Notes under the pieces: generated by a model
The model's input: only the letters and a program-made list of their open reading frames with translations
Told to the model about the DNA's origin: nothing
Databases searched by the model: none
Made by a program: the position numbers and the translations under genes
Part shown: one piece after another, positions 23,816 through 35,728 of the stretch
Position numbering within the stretch: position 1 is the stretch's first letter
How the letters are laid out: each line of letters opens with the position of its first letter
Assembly: GCA_036674765.1 (NCBI GenBank)
Contig: JARVKI010000083.1
Span: 62,001-126,000, forward strand
Direction of reading: 5' to 3'
Length of the DNA: 64,000 nt
From: Seiridium cupressi
Lineage: Eukaryota; Ascomycota; Sordariomycetes; Amphisphaeriales; Sporocadaceae

Positions 23816-25421
23816 AAATTTACAAACAGGAATGAGGTCTCTGAAGTTGTCGAATAGATCAATATACAAACTAAGTGGCACTTACGCTTCGTGGTTAATC
23901 AAGTCCTAGATATCGCTGTTAATTGTCCACAAACCCGTCAAGTGACCTCCGAAAGGTTCGGGGCAATATCACAAATAATCATTCTTTTGTTTTGTGGTTT
24001 CTGGAGTATAACATGTACTTCTGTCGATGCTGCAATGGAAGCTACAATTGCACTCATGCAGGTTTGAACTCTTGTCTGATATCAAGTAAATAAGATGACT
24101 TCTAGAACAACATCTACAACTTCACTGACCAATCTTCTGTGTTTTCTATGGGTCGTTAAGGACAGCGCATAGAACCTGAAATGGGTCAACCCCAATGATT
24201 TGCATGTGAGATCCGTTTGTCTAGCTATGGATCCAATCAGCACAAATCATTTCAGACAGCAGTTCGAGGGGAAGTTTTACGGCGGTCAAGGAGCGAAGCT
24301 TATTCCGTCGGGACATGAGCCCTCGCGAATCGCGATGGTTCCAGGGGCAGGCCCATTCATTCGATATGCGCGCACTCCTGCCCAGTGCAACTCAGGCAAT
24401 TTGTCGACTTGTTACTTGAAGATCTGCAGAGGCCGCTACTATCTGAATCAATGAGGCGTCAAGCAGCATCGTTGGGCACTGGATAGGGATGCCGCATGCC
24501 CGAGCTTCCGCACGTTAGTTGGGCTAGGGCGGTGACTTGTCCATGGCTGACAGCCTTTGTTCTTGTCGAGCTGCAGCTTCCAAGGTCACCGCTGGACTCG
24601 CAGTAGCGCTACCTAGCTTTGGCAAGGTCGATATAGAAAAAGTCTTCCCACGAAGCCCGAAGCCCAAGTCCCTTCTCTTTTTTTTCCTCCCATGCTCTTT
24701 TCGCCCCAGCTCGAATTGATTCGAGAGCTGAGGGAGGAAGAGGGAGACGACGACGAACACGGCCCTGCGAGCGGAGAGCTTGCGTCCTTCACAAGCCACA
24801 CCTCAGACGTGGTTCAGCAACGACCCAAGCCAGGGGTGTCTTAGCGCAAATCAACGGTGCGACCCCTGGGCCCTTGCTTCCAGAAATTGAAACGTGGGTT
24901 TTTTTCCCCGAAAACGAGGCAGATCTGTTATCGCGAAGAAAATCGTCAATCGACAATTTCCAGCTTCAGCTTCGGCTTTCCGCTTCTTTGGCACAGAACA
25001 CACTCATTCAACCAAATCTCTCTCTCACAATTGACCCAATCATCCGCTCTCTTCTGTGCAAAGGTCTGATCTATTCTCAGTCTGTCGTATTTGAATTGCC
25101 TTTTCCTTAGGAAAGCGCTATTCGTAAGCTAGCTCCCCCTTTCTTTGGATGCGTGGCTTTTCCTTTCGCAACTTCCAAAATTTTGTCATTGCCACTTTTT
25201 GACTGTTGAGCTTTTTGCCAGAAACCTTCTCTTCGGCCAGCAATCATCTTAATCTTCGGTATTTGAGTCTTTGGGGTCCTCAGGGTCAAAGCTTCTGCCT
25301 TGTAAAACCTCATCAGCCGCATCTCCAGGTGCCAGGTATATCTTATCTGGCCTTTCTGCAATCGCGACAGATTCCTTGTATACCTATCGCGACCACGCGT
25401 AACACCACTTCATCCATCGCA
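23816..25421. other. Intergenic, includes a long CT-rich leader
   Basis: About 1.6 kb between the methyltransferase stop and the PRA1 start. From about 24950 to 25420 the plus strand is pyrimidine-rich, typical of a promoter and long 5' UTR of a highly expressed fungal gene. No coding sequence is supported. Confidence 0.45.
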
Positions 25422-25952
25422 ATGGCCCGCATACAGATCCCGCTCGACGCCTTGACGTCGCGTCTCAACATCGGAGACCGCTTCGATGGATTCCGCAATA
25501 CCTCTCTGTCCAGCAGATTCTCCAACCTGCGCCCCGTCGGCGAGTTCCTCGATTTCAAGCGTCTGTCGAAGCCTGCCAACTTCTCGGAGATGCAGTCTCG
25601 TGTAAACTACAACCTGGGGCAGTTCTCTAGCAACTACATGGTCGTTTTTTTCGTTCTGAGCATTTACGCCTTGGTCACAAGCCCATTGCTCCTGTTCGAT
25701 ATTGTCTTACTCGTTGCCGGCTTGTGGATTCTCGGCCGCCTGAATGGTCAGGATCTCGTCATCGGAACCTTCCGTGCTACTTCTTCGCAGCTCTACACCG
25801 GTCTGTTTGTCACTGTTGCCATTCTTGGCCTCATCGCTCCGACTTTCAGCACGGTTCTTTGGCTGCTTGGTGCTAGCGGCGTTGTCATCATTGGACACGC
25901 TGCGCTTATGGATAAGCCTATCGATGAGGCTTTTTCTGGGGAGGCGGTCTAG
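25422..25952 (+). CDS. PRA1/Yip3-family Rab acceptor membrane protein
   Basis: A single exon of 176 aa from the ATG at 25422 (CGCAATGGCCC). The N-terminal half is soluble (SRFSNLRPVGEFLDFKRLSK), followed by VNYNLGQFSSNY and two hydrophobic hairpins (about 80-120 and 132-165), the layout of PRA1 proteins. These proteins sit in Golgi and ER membranes, bind prenylated Rab GTPases and help deliver them to membranes. The length agrees with fungal members. The next coding region begins only about 35 bp after the stop codon, which is unusual here. Confidence 0.9.
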   Translation: MARIQIPLDALTSRLNIGDRFDGFRNTSLSSRFSNLRPVGEFLDFKRLSKPANFSEMQSRVNYNLGQFSSNYMVVFFVLSIYALVTSPLLLFDIVLLVAGLWILGRLNGQDLVIGTFRATSSQLYTGLFVTVAILGLIAPTFSTVLWLLGASGVVIIGHAALMDKPIDEAFSGEAV

Positions 25953-25986
25953 GTGGTCGGCCGCGAGCTCCCAAACATGTGCCCCA

Positions 25987-27241
25987 ATGGGGAAGACCAT
26001 CGAGGCGTGGGCGGAGGAGTTGGACGCCTCAAGAGGGGGTACACGAATATTGGGCTTCGGGGGAAAGATTCGTGGAGGAGTTAGACAGCGACGATACGGA
26101 TACACAAGGCGCTGGTTTGGCGCGATCTGGCAATAGACGGTTTGCGAGTGATCCGCTTCAGTTTACAGGGGTCGACATGGGTCGGGACGGACGACAACGG
26201 AGAGTATATGCACACGACGAAGAGGGCGAGTCTACGCAGGAAGATACTGAGGCAAGCTCTGAACACGACAGCGAAGATGACCAGAACAGTGCTTCTCGGG
26301 AAGTGGAGGCTGCGTTGGTGCAGTCAGCACTATCTAGGATACGAAGGGCTCAAGAGAAAGGCAAGCAAGACGTCAAACTGAGCAAAGAAGAGCTTAAGGC
26401 GCTTGAACGGCGACGGAAACGACTGGAGGAGGAAGCAAAAGCTAAGCAACGACAAGCTTCAAGCGGTAGTGAAAGGAGACGAAGGAAAGAGCAACGAATT
26501 GCAGTTCCTCTTTCTCAGTTCGATCCGCCGGTTTCCCGCAAGACAAGAACTGGTGCCTCCAAGTCGGACGATGCTCTGCCACGTCATCCATCACCAGCTA
26601 CAGTCAACAATCCCCAAGGTCGTACCCCTCCCATGGGCCTTTTTCCACCACCCAACGGTTCACGCACTCGACCTCGTTCTTCTACTTCGTCTTCTCATCG
26701 TCATTCGCCAGTCCAGGGGAATTCCTCACCATTTGAATACAATTATGTGCACGCTCCCTCGAAGCAGCGACACGTTTCAGACTCTTCTACACGATCGTCG
26801 CCGTCTCGTCTGCCATATCCTCCAGACGACGGCGAGTGGCGGCCTGCCTCATCCTCTTCTCGCGATCCTCGAGATCCTCGGGATCCGTTTCAGTACATGA
26901 CGGCGGGACCGCGTGCGTCGTCCTACGCGTCAGGTACTGCAGCCGCTAGAAGAAACGCCCCTCGTGGGACTGTTCCTGCTGCAGCCAGGAACAGTGGTAG
27001 TAGCGAGGTGACAAGTGATGAAGGTGACGGTGACACCACAAGCGATGATCTGGGGAATGGTGCGCATATCACTAGATCCCGTACCAGAACCCCTGAGGAG
27101 GCCGCTATCGTTGTTGAAGAGGCTTCGCCTTCTCCAGAACCCGAGAGGCCAAAGAGCAAAAGATCTTCATCTAGAGCTTCTCCTGTAAAGCGGAAGCCCG
27201 TGAGTGGAAGTGGCGGTGGGAGGAGGCGAAAGAAGAACTGA
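25987..27241 (+). CDS. Uncharacterised basic, disordered protein; possible 1-nt frameshift near the start
   Basis: The main frame is open from 25979 to 27241 but has no ATG until 26177 (354 aa from there). Its upstream part is protein-like (EGVHEYWASGERFVEELDSD), so the true start is probably earlier. An ATG at 25987 in the neighbouring frame gives MGKTIEAWAEELDA, and the two frames would join smoothly if one base near 26024-26036 were absent. The body is charged and disordered: an acidic stretch, a coiled coil (ELKALERRRKRLEEEAKAK), Ser/Pro/Arg-rich segments and a nuclear-localisation-like C-terminus (GGGRRRKKN). I do not recognise a family. Whether the shift is real, an assembly error or an artefact of a missed start is open. 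Confidence 0.6.
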
Positions 27242-27729
27242 GCTGTGACTTTTACGGCTGGATGTGGTACAGCACCACTTGATCCTCAATGCCCAGACTG
27301 ATAGACTTACTTCTTAATGATGCATATGCTTCCTTGTTTTGTCCAGTGAACTGTCCTCTTCCGCAAACTTCATGGTGTAATTGCATTCGCCCAGCTATTG
27401 ATAGAAGGGCCCGTGAACATCAAGCACGTTATTTGTCGATCATAGCTATGGGCGGATCCACTGGACGAATTGAGGGCTGATCAGCCTCATTTTTACTGCT
27501 TCTAGCATCTTATACGCTTCATTTCATTCGTTCAATCTCTAGCTGAAGGGTATCCTGTAAGCAACCTTGAAATCCACCCAAATCGCATCTTCCCCACACA
27601 AAACCTTTTCTATAAAAAGTAAGGGCAAGAACTAAGTGTATGCAAATCCAACCAATTTCCCAAACGTATCCGAGAACGCCTTATCCGTCATTCCAAGGAT
27701 AGAGTGTGTATTCTTTCATGACAGGCGCC
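27242..27729. other. Intergenic, convergent 3' ends
   Basis: About 490 bp between two convergent stop codons; it should hold both 3' UTRs. No other signal was found. Confidence 0.45.
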
Positions 27730-28494
27730 TTACCAGAACATTTTCGTGACCCCCTTCATCAATCCATCGCCCCACCCGTCATCCTCATACATTGATCGGC
27801 GTTCCCACGCCATACGCCCATCCCTCCCGCGGTCCACGCTCACACTACCTGAGCCACCCATGCCGCTCGCCATACGCACGGCTTCGCCTACAAGGCCAAT
27901 GCTGTCGCCGGACGCCGTCTTGGCGGCGATTCCGAGCATGCGCTCAAGGCCCGGCGGGAGGCGCAAGCCGAAGCGCGCCAGGAGTGCTGTAAGTGCGCCG
28001 CCCGTGACTAAAGGCATAATCACCAGCATGAAGACCTTCATGGGGTGTTTCTTGGCGTAGTAGACGAGATCACGGAGGAGCCTCTTCAGTTGCTTGTACA
28101 TGCGCTGCATGAAGTTGGAGCGCGGCGAGCGCTTGTAGTAAGAGGAGGACCGGCCTATTCAGAAGTCCTTGTTAGTAAAGCGTTTATATACCCCTGGAGT
28201 CTGCCAGGAGACGGCGATAGCTGGAGGAGCCTTACCTAGCCCAAAGAAGCTCCGCGAACTGCTATTCCCCATGTTGAAGAACGAGCCCCGCGAGGCATTG
28301 TGCTTGTTGTAGTGGCTTCCGCTGTCGAGGCCGAAGAAGTCACCGAGGTTCGTGGTGGACTTGGAGTGTCGGTGTCGAGAGCGGGAGCGTGACTTGGAAC
28401 GCTTATGCTTATGTGAAGAGGAAGACTTGTGGTGCTTGCGAGACGACTTGCCCGAGACCACGGAGGCACCGTCCCAGCCGTCGAAGAAACCCAT
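27730..28494 (-). CDS. Small membrane protein with Ser/Lys/His-rich N-terminus
   Basis: Two exons, 28494..28236 and 28154..27730, join across an 81-nt intron to give 227 aa. The N-terminus (MGFFDGWDGASVV) is followed by a basic low-complexity run of Lys, Ser, His and Arg (about 18-48), a FFGLDSGSHYN segment and a repeat of FFGLG. After the splice come RSSSYYKRSPRSNF and a basic amphipathic helix, one strong transmembrane segment (VFMLVIMPLVTGGALTALLA), and a short tail. The arrangement suggests a membrane anchor with a basic cytosolic face. I recognise no named family; it looks like a conserved fungal protein of unknown function. Confidence 0.72.
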
Positions 28495-29552
28495 TGTGAC
28501 TATGCTCTGAGGAGAAGTAGACTTGGACTGCGTGTACGTCGTAATCGAGACTCAGACTTATGTGTAATAGAAGCTATTGAGGGTCACCAGGAGCTCTTCG
28601 GATCAGTTGCTTGAGAGGAAACCCCGGATCCGCCTGGAATTCGTGTGGATATATAATAGTGGTCGTACGGAACGGGCCTGACAGGAGAGCGGACTGAGCG
28701 CCTCGTGGAGCAAAAGGCAGCAAGTAAAGCGCCCCGGGATGCAATTCTCGAGTCAATCGACCACAAAAGCAACCCCACAGCTGGGCTGCAAGGCGCCTGT
28801 CTACCCACGGGTGTTGCGCGGGCTCGAACACAGAGAACCAAGAACTTGCGACCTCGGTGGAGAAGATCGTGGAGGATAACTGGAGCAACTTGGGTCTCAA
28901 AGCATAAGTCGGCCGTCTAGAGCGCTCTTAGTCGGGTCGGAAGCTGCAAGACAACGTTCGACTTGACAATTGTCCCGAGCTGTCGTGTCGCAACGCAACA
29001 GAGTTTTCTGACCTTTGGATGCAAGGTGAGAGGCTCTGCAGGTGAGTGGTGAAGGATAACAGGAGATTGGACGATACAGTGACCCGCGAAGATGCATTGC
29101 CGTCTCCGTAAAGAGACTCACCGACAATTCGAGTGGCTGGTTTTGGTCCTTGGGATCGCCGCTGCTACTGCAGCCCCTCTAACGACATGCAGTGGAGTTT
29201 GCTTTGGGCATAGGGCCTCGTGTCTTGGCAGGCAATCGGCCTTTTTAGTACCTGACAGCTGTGGAGGCGGACTGAATAGGTCTGGACAACGCCGAGCCAG
29301 GACGCGGTCCGTGATGCTGTGGCGGCTATCGATAAGATGAAACAAGCCACGTTGCCAGGCGTCGCAAGGCTCTCATTAGCCACGTTTTATGACGTCTCGT
29401 CTCCGGCCATTCATTCATACATTCATCCCACTTTCAAGCCGCATGCGCAACTGTCTTAAAGTGAGCATTGCCATCTGCTGATACATTCTTTCATTTCCCT
29501 ACCAGAACGCTCCCTCACTTCCATACTCTTCATAAGTGTACAGACAGTTAAA
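28495..29552. promoter_or_regulatory. Divergent intergenic region
   Basis: About 1.06 kb between two divergent ATGs. It must contain the promoters of the membrane-protein and J-domain genes. The open frames inside it are short and conflicting; no motif stands out. Confidence 0.4.
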
Positions 29553-30403
29553 ATGGCGGGTACCGCTCCTCCCAACTACTGTAAGTGCTTGTCACTGTCT
29601 TCAAAGAAACCCCACTAACACGCAAATCGCAGACAAGGTCCTTGAGATCTCTGAAAGTGCCACCACACAACAAATCCGCGATGCCTACAAGAAGTAAGTC
29701 GTTTTCACGAACACAATAATGTTCGCCCCATAAGCTAATATTCTCACCCAGAGCCGCCCTGAAGACTCACCCCGATCGAGTCCCTGCCGACTCTCCAGAT
29801 CGCGCCACGCGCACACGTAAATTCCAGCTTGTCAATGATGCATACTATACCCTCTCCGACTCGAGTCGACGGCGCGAGTATGATGCTGAGCGCAAGATGC
29901 ACGGGTTCTCGGGTGGCCGTCCGGGCACTGCTACCGGCGGGACGTACTCGGATCCATTTGAAGACGAGTTCGACGAGGAGATCCCCACCGGCTCGGCCAC
30001 GGGCGGCATACCTGGTGGCTTCCCCTCTTGGGCATGGAACTACTTCACTGGAAACTCCAAGTCAGAAAATACGCAGCAGAGACGCCAAGAAACAGAGAAT
30101 CAGCAATTTGGGGACGTGTTCGAGGAAATGCTGCGTGAGGAGGGCATCGCCGAGCAAAACAATCGCCCGACCGGCAAGTTCTGGGGCATGGCGGGCGGCG
30201 TGAGTGGAGGTGTGCTTGGATTCATCCTTGCTAACTTCCCCGGTTTGATGGCAGGTGCTGTGGCGGGGAACCGACTGGGCGCTGTCAGGGACGCCAAGGG
30301 AAAGAGTGTCTATCAGGTCTTCCAAGACCTTCCGCAAGCAGAGAGGGCCACTTTATTGACGCAATTGGCTGCCAAAGTCTTCTCTCATACTGTGGGTATC
30401 TAG
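29553..30403 (+). CDS. J-domain (DnaJ/Hsp40) protein with C-terminal hydrophobic segment
   Basis: Three exons, 29553..29580, 29633..29693 and 29752..30403, encode 246 aa; the first exon carries only 28 coding bases. The J domain occupies residues about 8-75 with YKVLEIS, the HPD motif in LKTHPDRVP and the closing SRRREYDAER. A Gly-rich and acidic middle (DPFEDEFDEE) follows, then a hydrophobic Gly-rich stretch (GVLGFILANFPGLMAGAVAG) that could be a membrane segment or pore-like helix, and a charged tail. J proteins stimulate Hsp70 ATPase activity. It could serve in the cytosol or at an organelle membrane; the location is not settled by the sequence. Confidence 0.88.
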
Positions 30404-31401
30404 AGCCCTATGGTGGTCGGCAGGCTTATCACGGTTTCGAAGGGGTGCAAGCACCTTGAAGTCTTGATTATTCAGGCCTCAAAAGTCTGAGTATGGCTCT
30501 CGTGGCATATGAGCGTAGATCGCGCTACGCACGAAAGAGAATGCGGGGTGTTGTCCATGCAAACGATAGGTTCAGTTCAATGCTTGGAACACAATGGGAC
30601 TGGCGCGGCGTTGGGCAGTTTGTACTTCATTATACCTAGGTAGATAGTTTATGAGCATTAATAATATGGACTCACAAGATCGTACTACTGCCCCATGGCA
30701 TGGTCTATGCTCCGCCAAATCCACCTAAGTGGTAGCACAGAAATGCAACGTTGAAAACATATGTCAGACGTTTCGTTTCTCCAGCAATGGTAATTTTTCT
30801 GTTCATAGTCCCTTGTTGGGTTCTTCGTGATCGGCAATGTTTGCCATTAATCTGCCAGTATTATCCTGCCCTTGAGTGGACAGAACTCCGAAAAAGCTCT
30901 GTTTGTATCAGACGAATTGCCGATCCGGCGAGTTTGGTTTCATGCAGCTCCATCTTCCCCGCAGCAATCCATCATATTAGCCGACGACTTGCGGCCAATC
31001 ACAATATGCCATTTTGGTCAAGCATTCGTTGAAACATTTCCATGGATGTTAAGAACGGATCGAACGGTGTATTCATTACTTACTGTATAATTGGAACTCG
31101 CCAACCACCCCCTCCCCATCATCAAGGCGTTGGCACTGGTGTTCGCTCTCCAACGTTGCCAAGTCACGCTGGGGCGTGGGGCCTTTTACTGCGAATTGCA
31201 CTGCAGCTTAACACGATATGCAAGTTGCGGTTCAGTGATATAATTGGCAATTCCCGCCGTTGATAGTCTGCATGCAGAGATCTCCAAATTATGTAACCAG
31301 GTAGGTTGTAGCATTTGTGCCGCGGGAACCGTCGAAGAAATATCTCTTGAATCCTACCTTCATTTTTAATACTCTCACCACCTCTCCAACCAAATACCGT
31401 C
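30404..31401. other. Intergenic between J-protein and P450 genes
   Basis: About 1 kb with no supported gene. The 3' part should contain the P450 promoter. Confidence 0.45.
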
Positions 31402-33095
31402 ATGGCTCCAGAGACCTTGATACTCACCACGAAGCAGCGCTTCATTGACCATGCAGTGCAGTCCACCCTTCTTTCAATTGCAGTCGCATTCGTGACCTAC
31501 GTCTTATTCAACGAAACTGTTCGCAGTAGGGCCCGGGTCCGTGGACTTGGAGGGCCCAAAGGTTGGCCGTTGATAGGAAACTTGTGGGATATAAGAAGCA
31601 ATGCGGCCGAAAAGTACGAAGAATGGGCCAAAGTCTACGGGGACGTATACCAGGTGCAAATGGGGAATGTCCCTGTAGTCGTGGTGAATAGTGCTGCGGC
31701 GACGAAAACACTGTGGGTTTCGCACTCGCAAGCGCTGAGCTCCAGGCCAACAACGTATACTTTCCACAAGGTGAGTTGTGATTTCATTGACGGTGGAATC
31801 TCTGCTAACTGTCGGGCAGATTGCATCGAGCACTGCAGGTTTGACCATCGGGACATCGCCTTATGACGAGTCACTGAAGCGAAGGAAGAAGGGAGCCGCA
31901 GTCGCGCTGAACAGACCAGCAATCCAATCTTACGTGCCATACCTGGACATGGAATCGAAGACCTTCATCGAGGATCTCTTTACCTACGGAAAAGCTGGCA
32001 AGATACCGATAGACCCTTTGCCTTTGGTTCAAAGACTGTCACTTTCTCTTGCCATGACTATCAACTGGGGTGTCCGGGTCCCGTCGCATGAGGACAAGTT
32101 GTTTCGAGAGATCGTCGAAGTAGAGGAAGAATTGAACCGATTCAGGTCGACTACAGGAAACCTCCAGGACTATATACCCCTTCTGCGACTGAACCCCGTC
32201 AATAAGACTTCCGCAAAGGCTCGTGAGATGCGGGATCGCCGGGACCACTACCTGCGAACTCTGAACAACGAGCTTGCGGAAAAGGTGGTCATGGGTTCAA
32301 ACAGACCTTGCATACAGGCGAATGTCATTAAATTCAAAGAAGAGAAGCTCAGCGATGTCGAACTTATCTCGATCAGCCTATCTGTGCTTGGAGGTGGATT
32401 CGAGACTGTCTCGAACACGGTGCAGTTCAGTATGGCTTTCCTGGCGCAGCACCCGGATATACAGGACAAAGCCTATGAGGCTATTCGGGAATTTCAAGGC
32501 TCAGAGGATCCTCTGTGCGATGCGGCCGATGACCAAAAATGCGCATATGTGAACGGACTGGCCAAGGAGGCGCTTCGTTACTTCACCGTGGTTCCGCTCA
32601 ATTTGCCTAGGCAATCTATCAGAGATATCGAGTACAATGGAGTACTAATTCCCGAAGGAACGACTTTCTATATGAATGCAATGGCCTGCAATTATGGTAA
32701 GCAGCACTCATCTTCGTCCTCGCTCATAGCTGACTCGTTGACTAGATCATAACTTGTGGGAGGATCCAGAGGTGTTCCGTCCTGAAAGATGGATCGAGAA
32801 GCCCGACGCGCCCGTCTTCACATTTGGTCTTGGATACAGAATGTGCGCAGGTCATTTGTTGGCATCTCGAGAGCTATACCTGGTGTTCATGAGACTGCTG
32901 AGCAGCTTCCGGCTAGAGATCCACGGCCACGTTGACACAAATCCTAGAACGGGAATGAAGAACCCGAGGGATTTGATAATGGCGCCGAAGAAGTATGAAA
33001 TATTTTGTGTGCCCCGGAATGAGTATCTGCTTCGGCAAGCGCTGGCAGAACACGAGGTTAATGAGATGTGCCCAGCGGTGAACATCACGTTTTAG
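31402..33095 (+). CDS. Cytochrome P450, CYP504-like (phenylacetate hydroxylase type)
   Basis: Three exons: 31402..31770, 31820..32696 and 32746..33095, giving 531 aa. The N-terminus has a hydrophobic anchor (LLSIAVAFVTYVLF) and the proline-containing hinge GGPKGWPLIGN. The oxygen-binding helix is represented by GGGFETVSN, the ExxR motif by KEALR, and the haem-binding loop by FGLGYRMCAG with Cys449. The segment ALSSRPTTYTFHK and TIGTSPYDESLKRRKKG are characteristic, as I know them, of CYP504, the fungal phenylacetate and hydroxyphenylacetate hydroxylases that feed the homogentisate pathway. It is probably an ER membrane enzyme. No other homogentisate-pathway gene is visible nearby, so this may be a paralogue with a different substrate. 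Confidence 0.9.
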
Positions 33096-33626
33096 TGTTG
33101 TATCTTGCTTATTACCATGTAATATGCGAATAGGCATCTGCAACGAGAGTTGTGGGCTGCACCGCATCATCTTGCGCGCTTCTTTGCTTGGCATCGGTCT
33201 CTATGTAGGTAGCTTCTCAGGCAGGGAAGTTGCAGATGAAGACAAGATTGAGTTGAATGAACCCCTGTCAAGTGCTGTGCAACAATAGTGAGGACTCCGG
33301 GGGGTCGCACCAAATGCCCCTTTAAAAAGAAGGAAGAACCAGGCCCCTACCCAGTCTAGCGTTTCAGCGGCATGTCCCGTCCACTGCCAAAGCGACACCT
33401 TGCATTTGACGCGGATAAACACAGCACCATTGGCGAGGGAAAAAAAAGTTCGTGTACCCAGGACAGACAAACTCCGGAACACAATTAGGCACGGGTCGCT
33501 GCATCAATCTTGAATTGCCTCGCTGATCTCCTCTGGATCTACGACGACCTTTGAGTCTTGCCGACAGATAGCATCAATCTACCTATTTCGTCAGCCATTC
33601 ATGCTTAGCTAGCACAGCAGGTCACC
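33096..33626. other. Intergenic, P450 / Erj5-like
   Basis: About 530 bp between two plus-strand genes. No coding or structural feature was found beyond the expected terminator and promoter. Confidence 0.45.
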
Positions 33627-35037
33627 ATGAGGTTCTCAGCCCTCTCAGTTGGGCTTTTGGCCCTCCTTACGCCTCTGGTGGCGGCTTGGTCCAAGGAAGG
33701 TCAGTCGCACTGTTGATATGCTTACATTGTGGACACGATACTGACTGTCTTGGGCTTACAGACCACGAGATTTTCCGCATACGCGACGAGCTTATGGCCC
33801 ATGAAGGCGCCAACGTAACCTTCTACGACTTCGTCGGCGTTACCGCTTCGGCCTCGCAGGAAGAGATCAAGCGTGCCTATCGCAAGAGATCCAAGACTCT
33901 ACACCCCGACAAGGTCAAATCACAGCTCACTGCCAAAGCTGCCCAGGCCAAGAAGGACAAGTCGAAGAAGCCAGGCGTCACTGTCTCGAAGCCACCTACG
34001 CAGTCCGAAATCAAAGCGGCCGTCAAGGATGCCAGTGAGAGGCAGACCCGACTTGGTGTTGTGGCCAACATTCTCACTGGACCGGAGCGCGCTCGGTATG
34101 ACCACTTCATGGCAAATGGCTTCCCAACCTGGAAAGGCACTGGCTATTATTACAGTCGCTACCGTCCCGGCCTAGGCACCGTATTGATCGGAGTCTTCCT
34201 CGCTGGTGGTGGTGCCTTCCACTACGTTGCGTTATACATGGGCTGGAAACGCCAGCGCGAGTTCATCGAGCGATACATCAAGTTTGCCCGCCATGCCGCC
34301 TGGGGTGAGAACTTGGGCATCGCTGGCGTCGAAGCCGGTGCCACTGCCCCAGCTCCACCTCCACCTGCTGCCGAAGATGAGCAAGGCCCATTGATGCCGA
34401 CGAACCGTAAGCAGAGGCGCGAACAGGAGCGCCTGGCCAAGAAGGAGAACGCTAAGGAGGGTAAGCGTACTGGCCGTAGCCGTGCAGTCAAGAATGCCAG
34501 CGGCAGCGCAACTCCCGTTCCTCAGACTCAACCAAGCAGTGGCTCGGGGCCTACTGGCGCCAAGAAGCGAGTCGTCGCAGAGAATGGCAAGGTCCTCGTT
34601 GTGGATTCTCTAGGTGATGTGTACTTGGAACAAGAGGACGAAGACGGCAACGTGCAGGAATTCTTGCTTGATGTAAGTTTGCTCATGAGCATATCGCACT
34701 GTATGCTGTCGCAAGGAATGCTAATGATTATCAATAGCCCAACGAAATGCCAATGCCCACCATTCGCGATACTGCTCTCGTCAGGCTGCCCATCTGGGTT
34801 TTCCGTCGCATCACGGGCAAGAAAGATGTCCAAGATCAATTCGATGAGGAAGACGAGGTAGCTGAGGAGATCGTTGATGATGACTCGGATATACCGCAGC
34901 GGACTCCGAGCAGTACTGACTCGAATGATGATTTCGAGCTTCTTGATGCTACGCAGAGTGTGCAAGATCTGGCTAAGGCTACCGGAAGCAAGACCCAGGG
35001 CAGCGGCAAAGCGAAGAAGAGGAGCAAGAAGCGGTAG
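33627..35037 (+). CDS. erj5: ER membrane J-domain protein, Erj5-like
   Basis: Three exons, 33627..33699, 33762..34672 and 34738..35037, encode 427 aa. A signal peptide (SALSVGLLALLTPLVAAW) is encoded by the first exon. The lumenal J domain follows, with FYDFVGVTASASQEEIKRAY and the HPD motif in TLHPDKV; a long insert rich in Lys/Ala separates it from KERARYDHF-like closing residues (here GPERARYDHFM). A transmembrane segment (GTVLIGVFLAGGGAFHYVAL) leads to a cytosolic tail that is basic, then acidic (DEEDEVAEEIVDDDSD), ending KKRSKKR. This layout matches fungal Erj5, an Hsp40 co-chaperone of Kar2/BiP in ER protein folding. The gene symbol is by domain architecture only. Confidence 0.88.
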
Positions 35038-35702
35038 ATCCGCCAATTTTTCTAGATGTCAGAGCTGGACAATTCATCACTGCTTGTTACAGGCGGTTTA
35101 GTCGATGCTCACAGGCAAGTCTCATAGTATATATATACAGCAAAAGTGGAAATTGTTTTTTGGTTATATAATTCCCACCGGGTCAAGCATCCATCCATAC
35201 AAGGACATAAATGCCAGGCCAGTTGTTCACCGCTTGCTCACCACCTGGACCAGCTCCACTAGGAACCAGGGTCTACTTTTCCAGCATAGGATGACTTGTG
35301 CGGAAGTGACATGTGTTTATGCTTCCAATATGCCGTGTTTTCTTGACCTTATTTGCCATCATACAATGACAACTTTGTCGACTTAGAAGAGACCCTCGGA
35401 ATAACGACCCTTTCACATCGTAAGAAGAATCATCGACGGAACGAAAATGCAAAGCCTACCAGAATGTTCTTCAGAGCTAGACTAGAATTCGGATGCTTGT
35501 CGTCTGTAATGCTGTATGATATGCTGCTATGGGCCGGGGATTGCTTGCTTGCGTGCGCTTGACTGAGCGACAGGGAGATTCCTGGAAGGGGTTCTGTGCC
35601 ATGGAGGGCTCGAGGAGACCCTTTGTTCACTGTTGAAATTTCATCACTTCGAAGGATGTTCTGGTATTGAGTGACATTTAGATTTGTCGCCAACAGTAAA
35701 AA

Positions 35703-35728
35703 ATTCCACGTAATTGATACGTGGGAAA
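35703..35728. repeat. Imperfect inverted repeat (potential hairpin)
   Basis: The arms TTCCACGT and ACGTGGGAA pair with one bulged base around a short AT-rich loop. It is isolated in AT-rich intergenic DNA, with no T-run to suggest a terminator. Confidence 0.35.
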
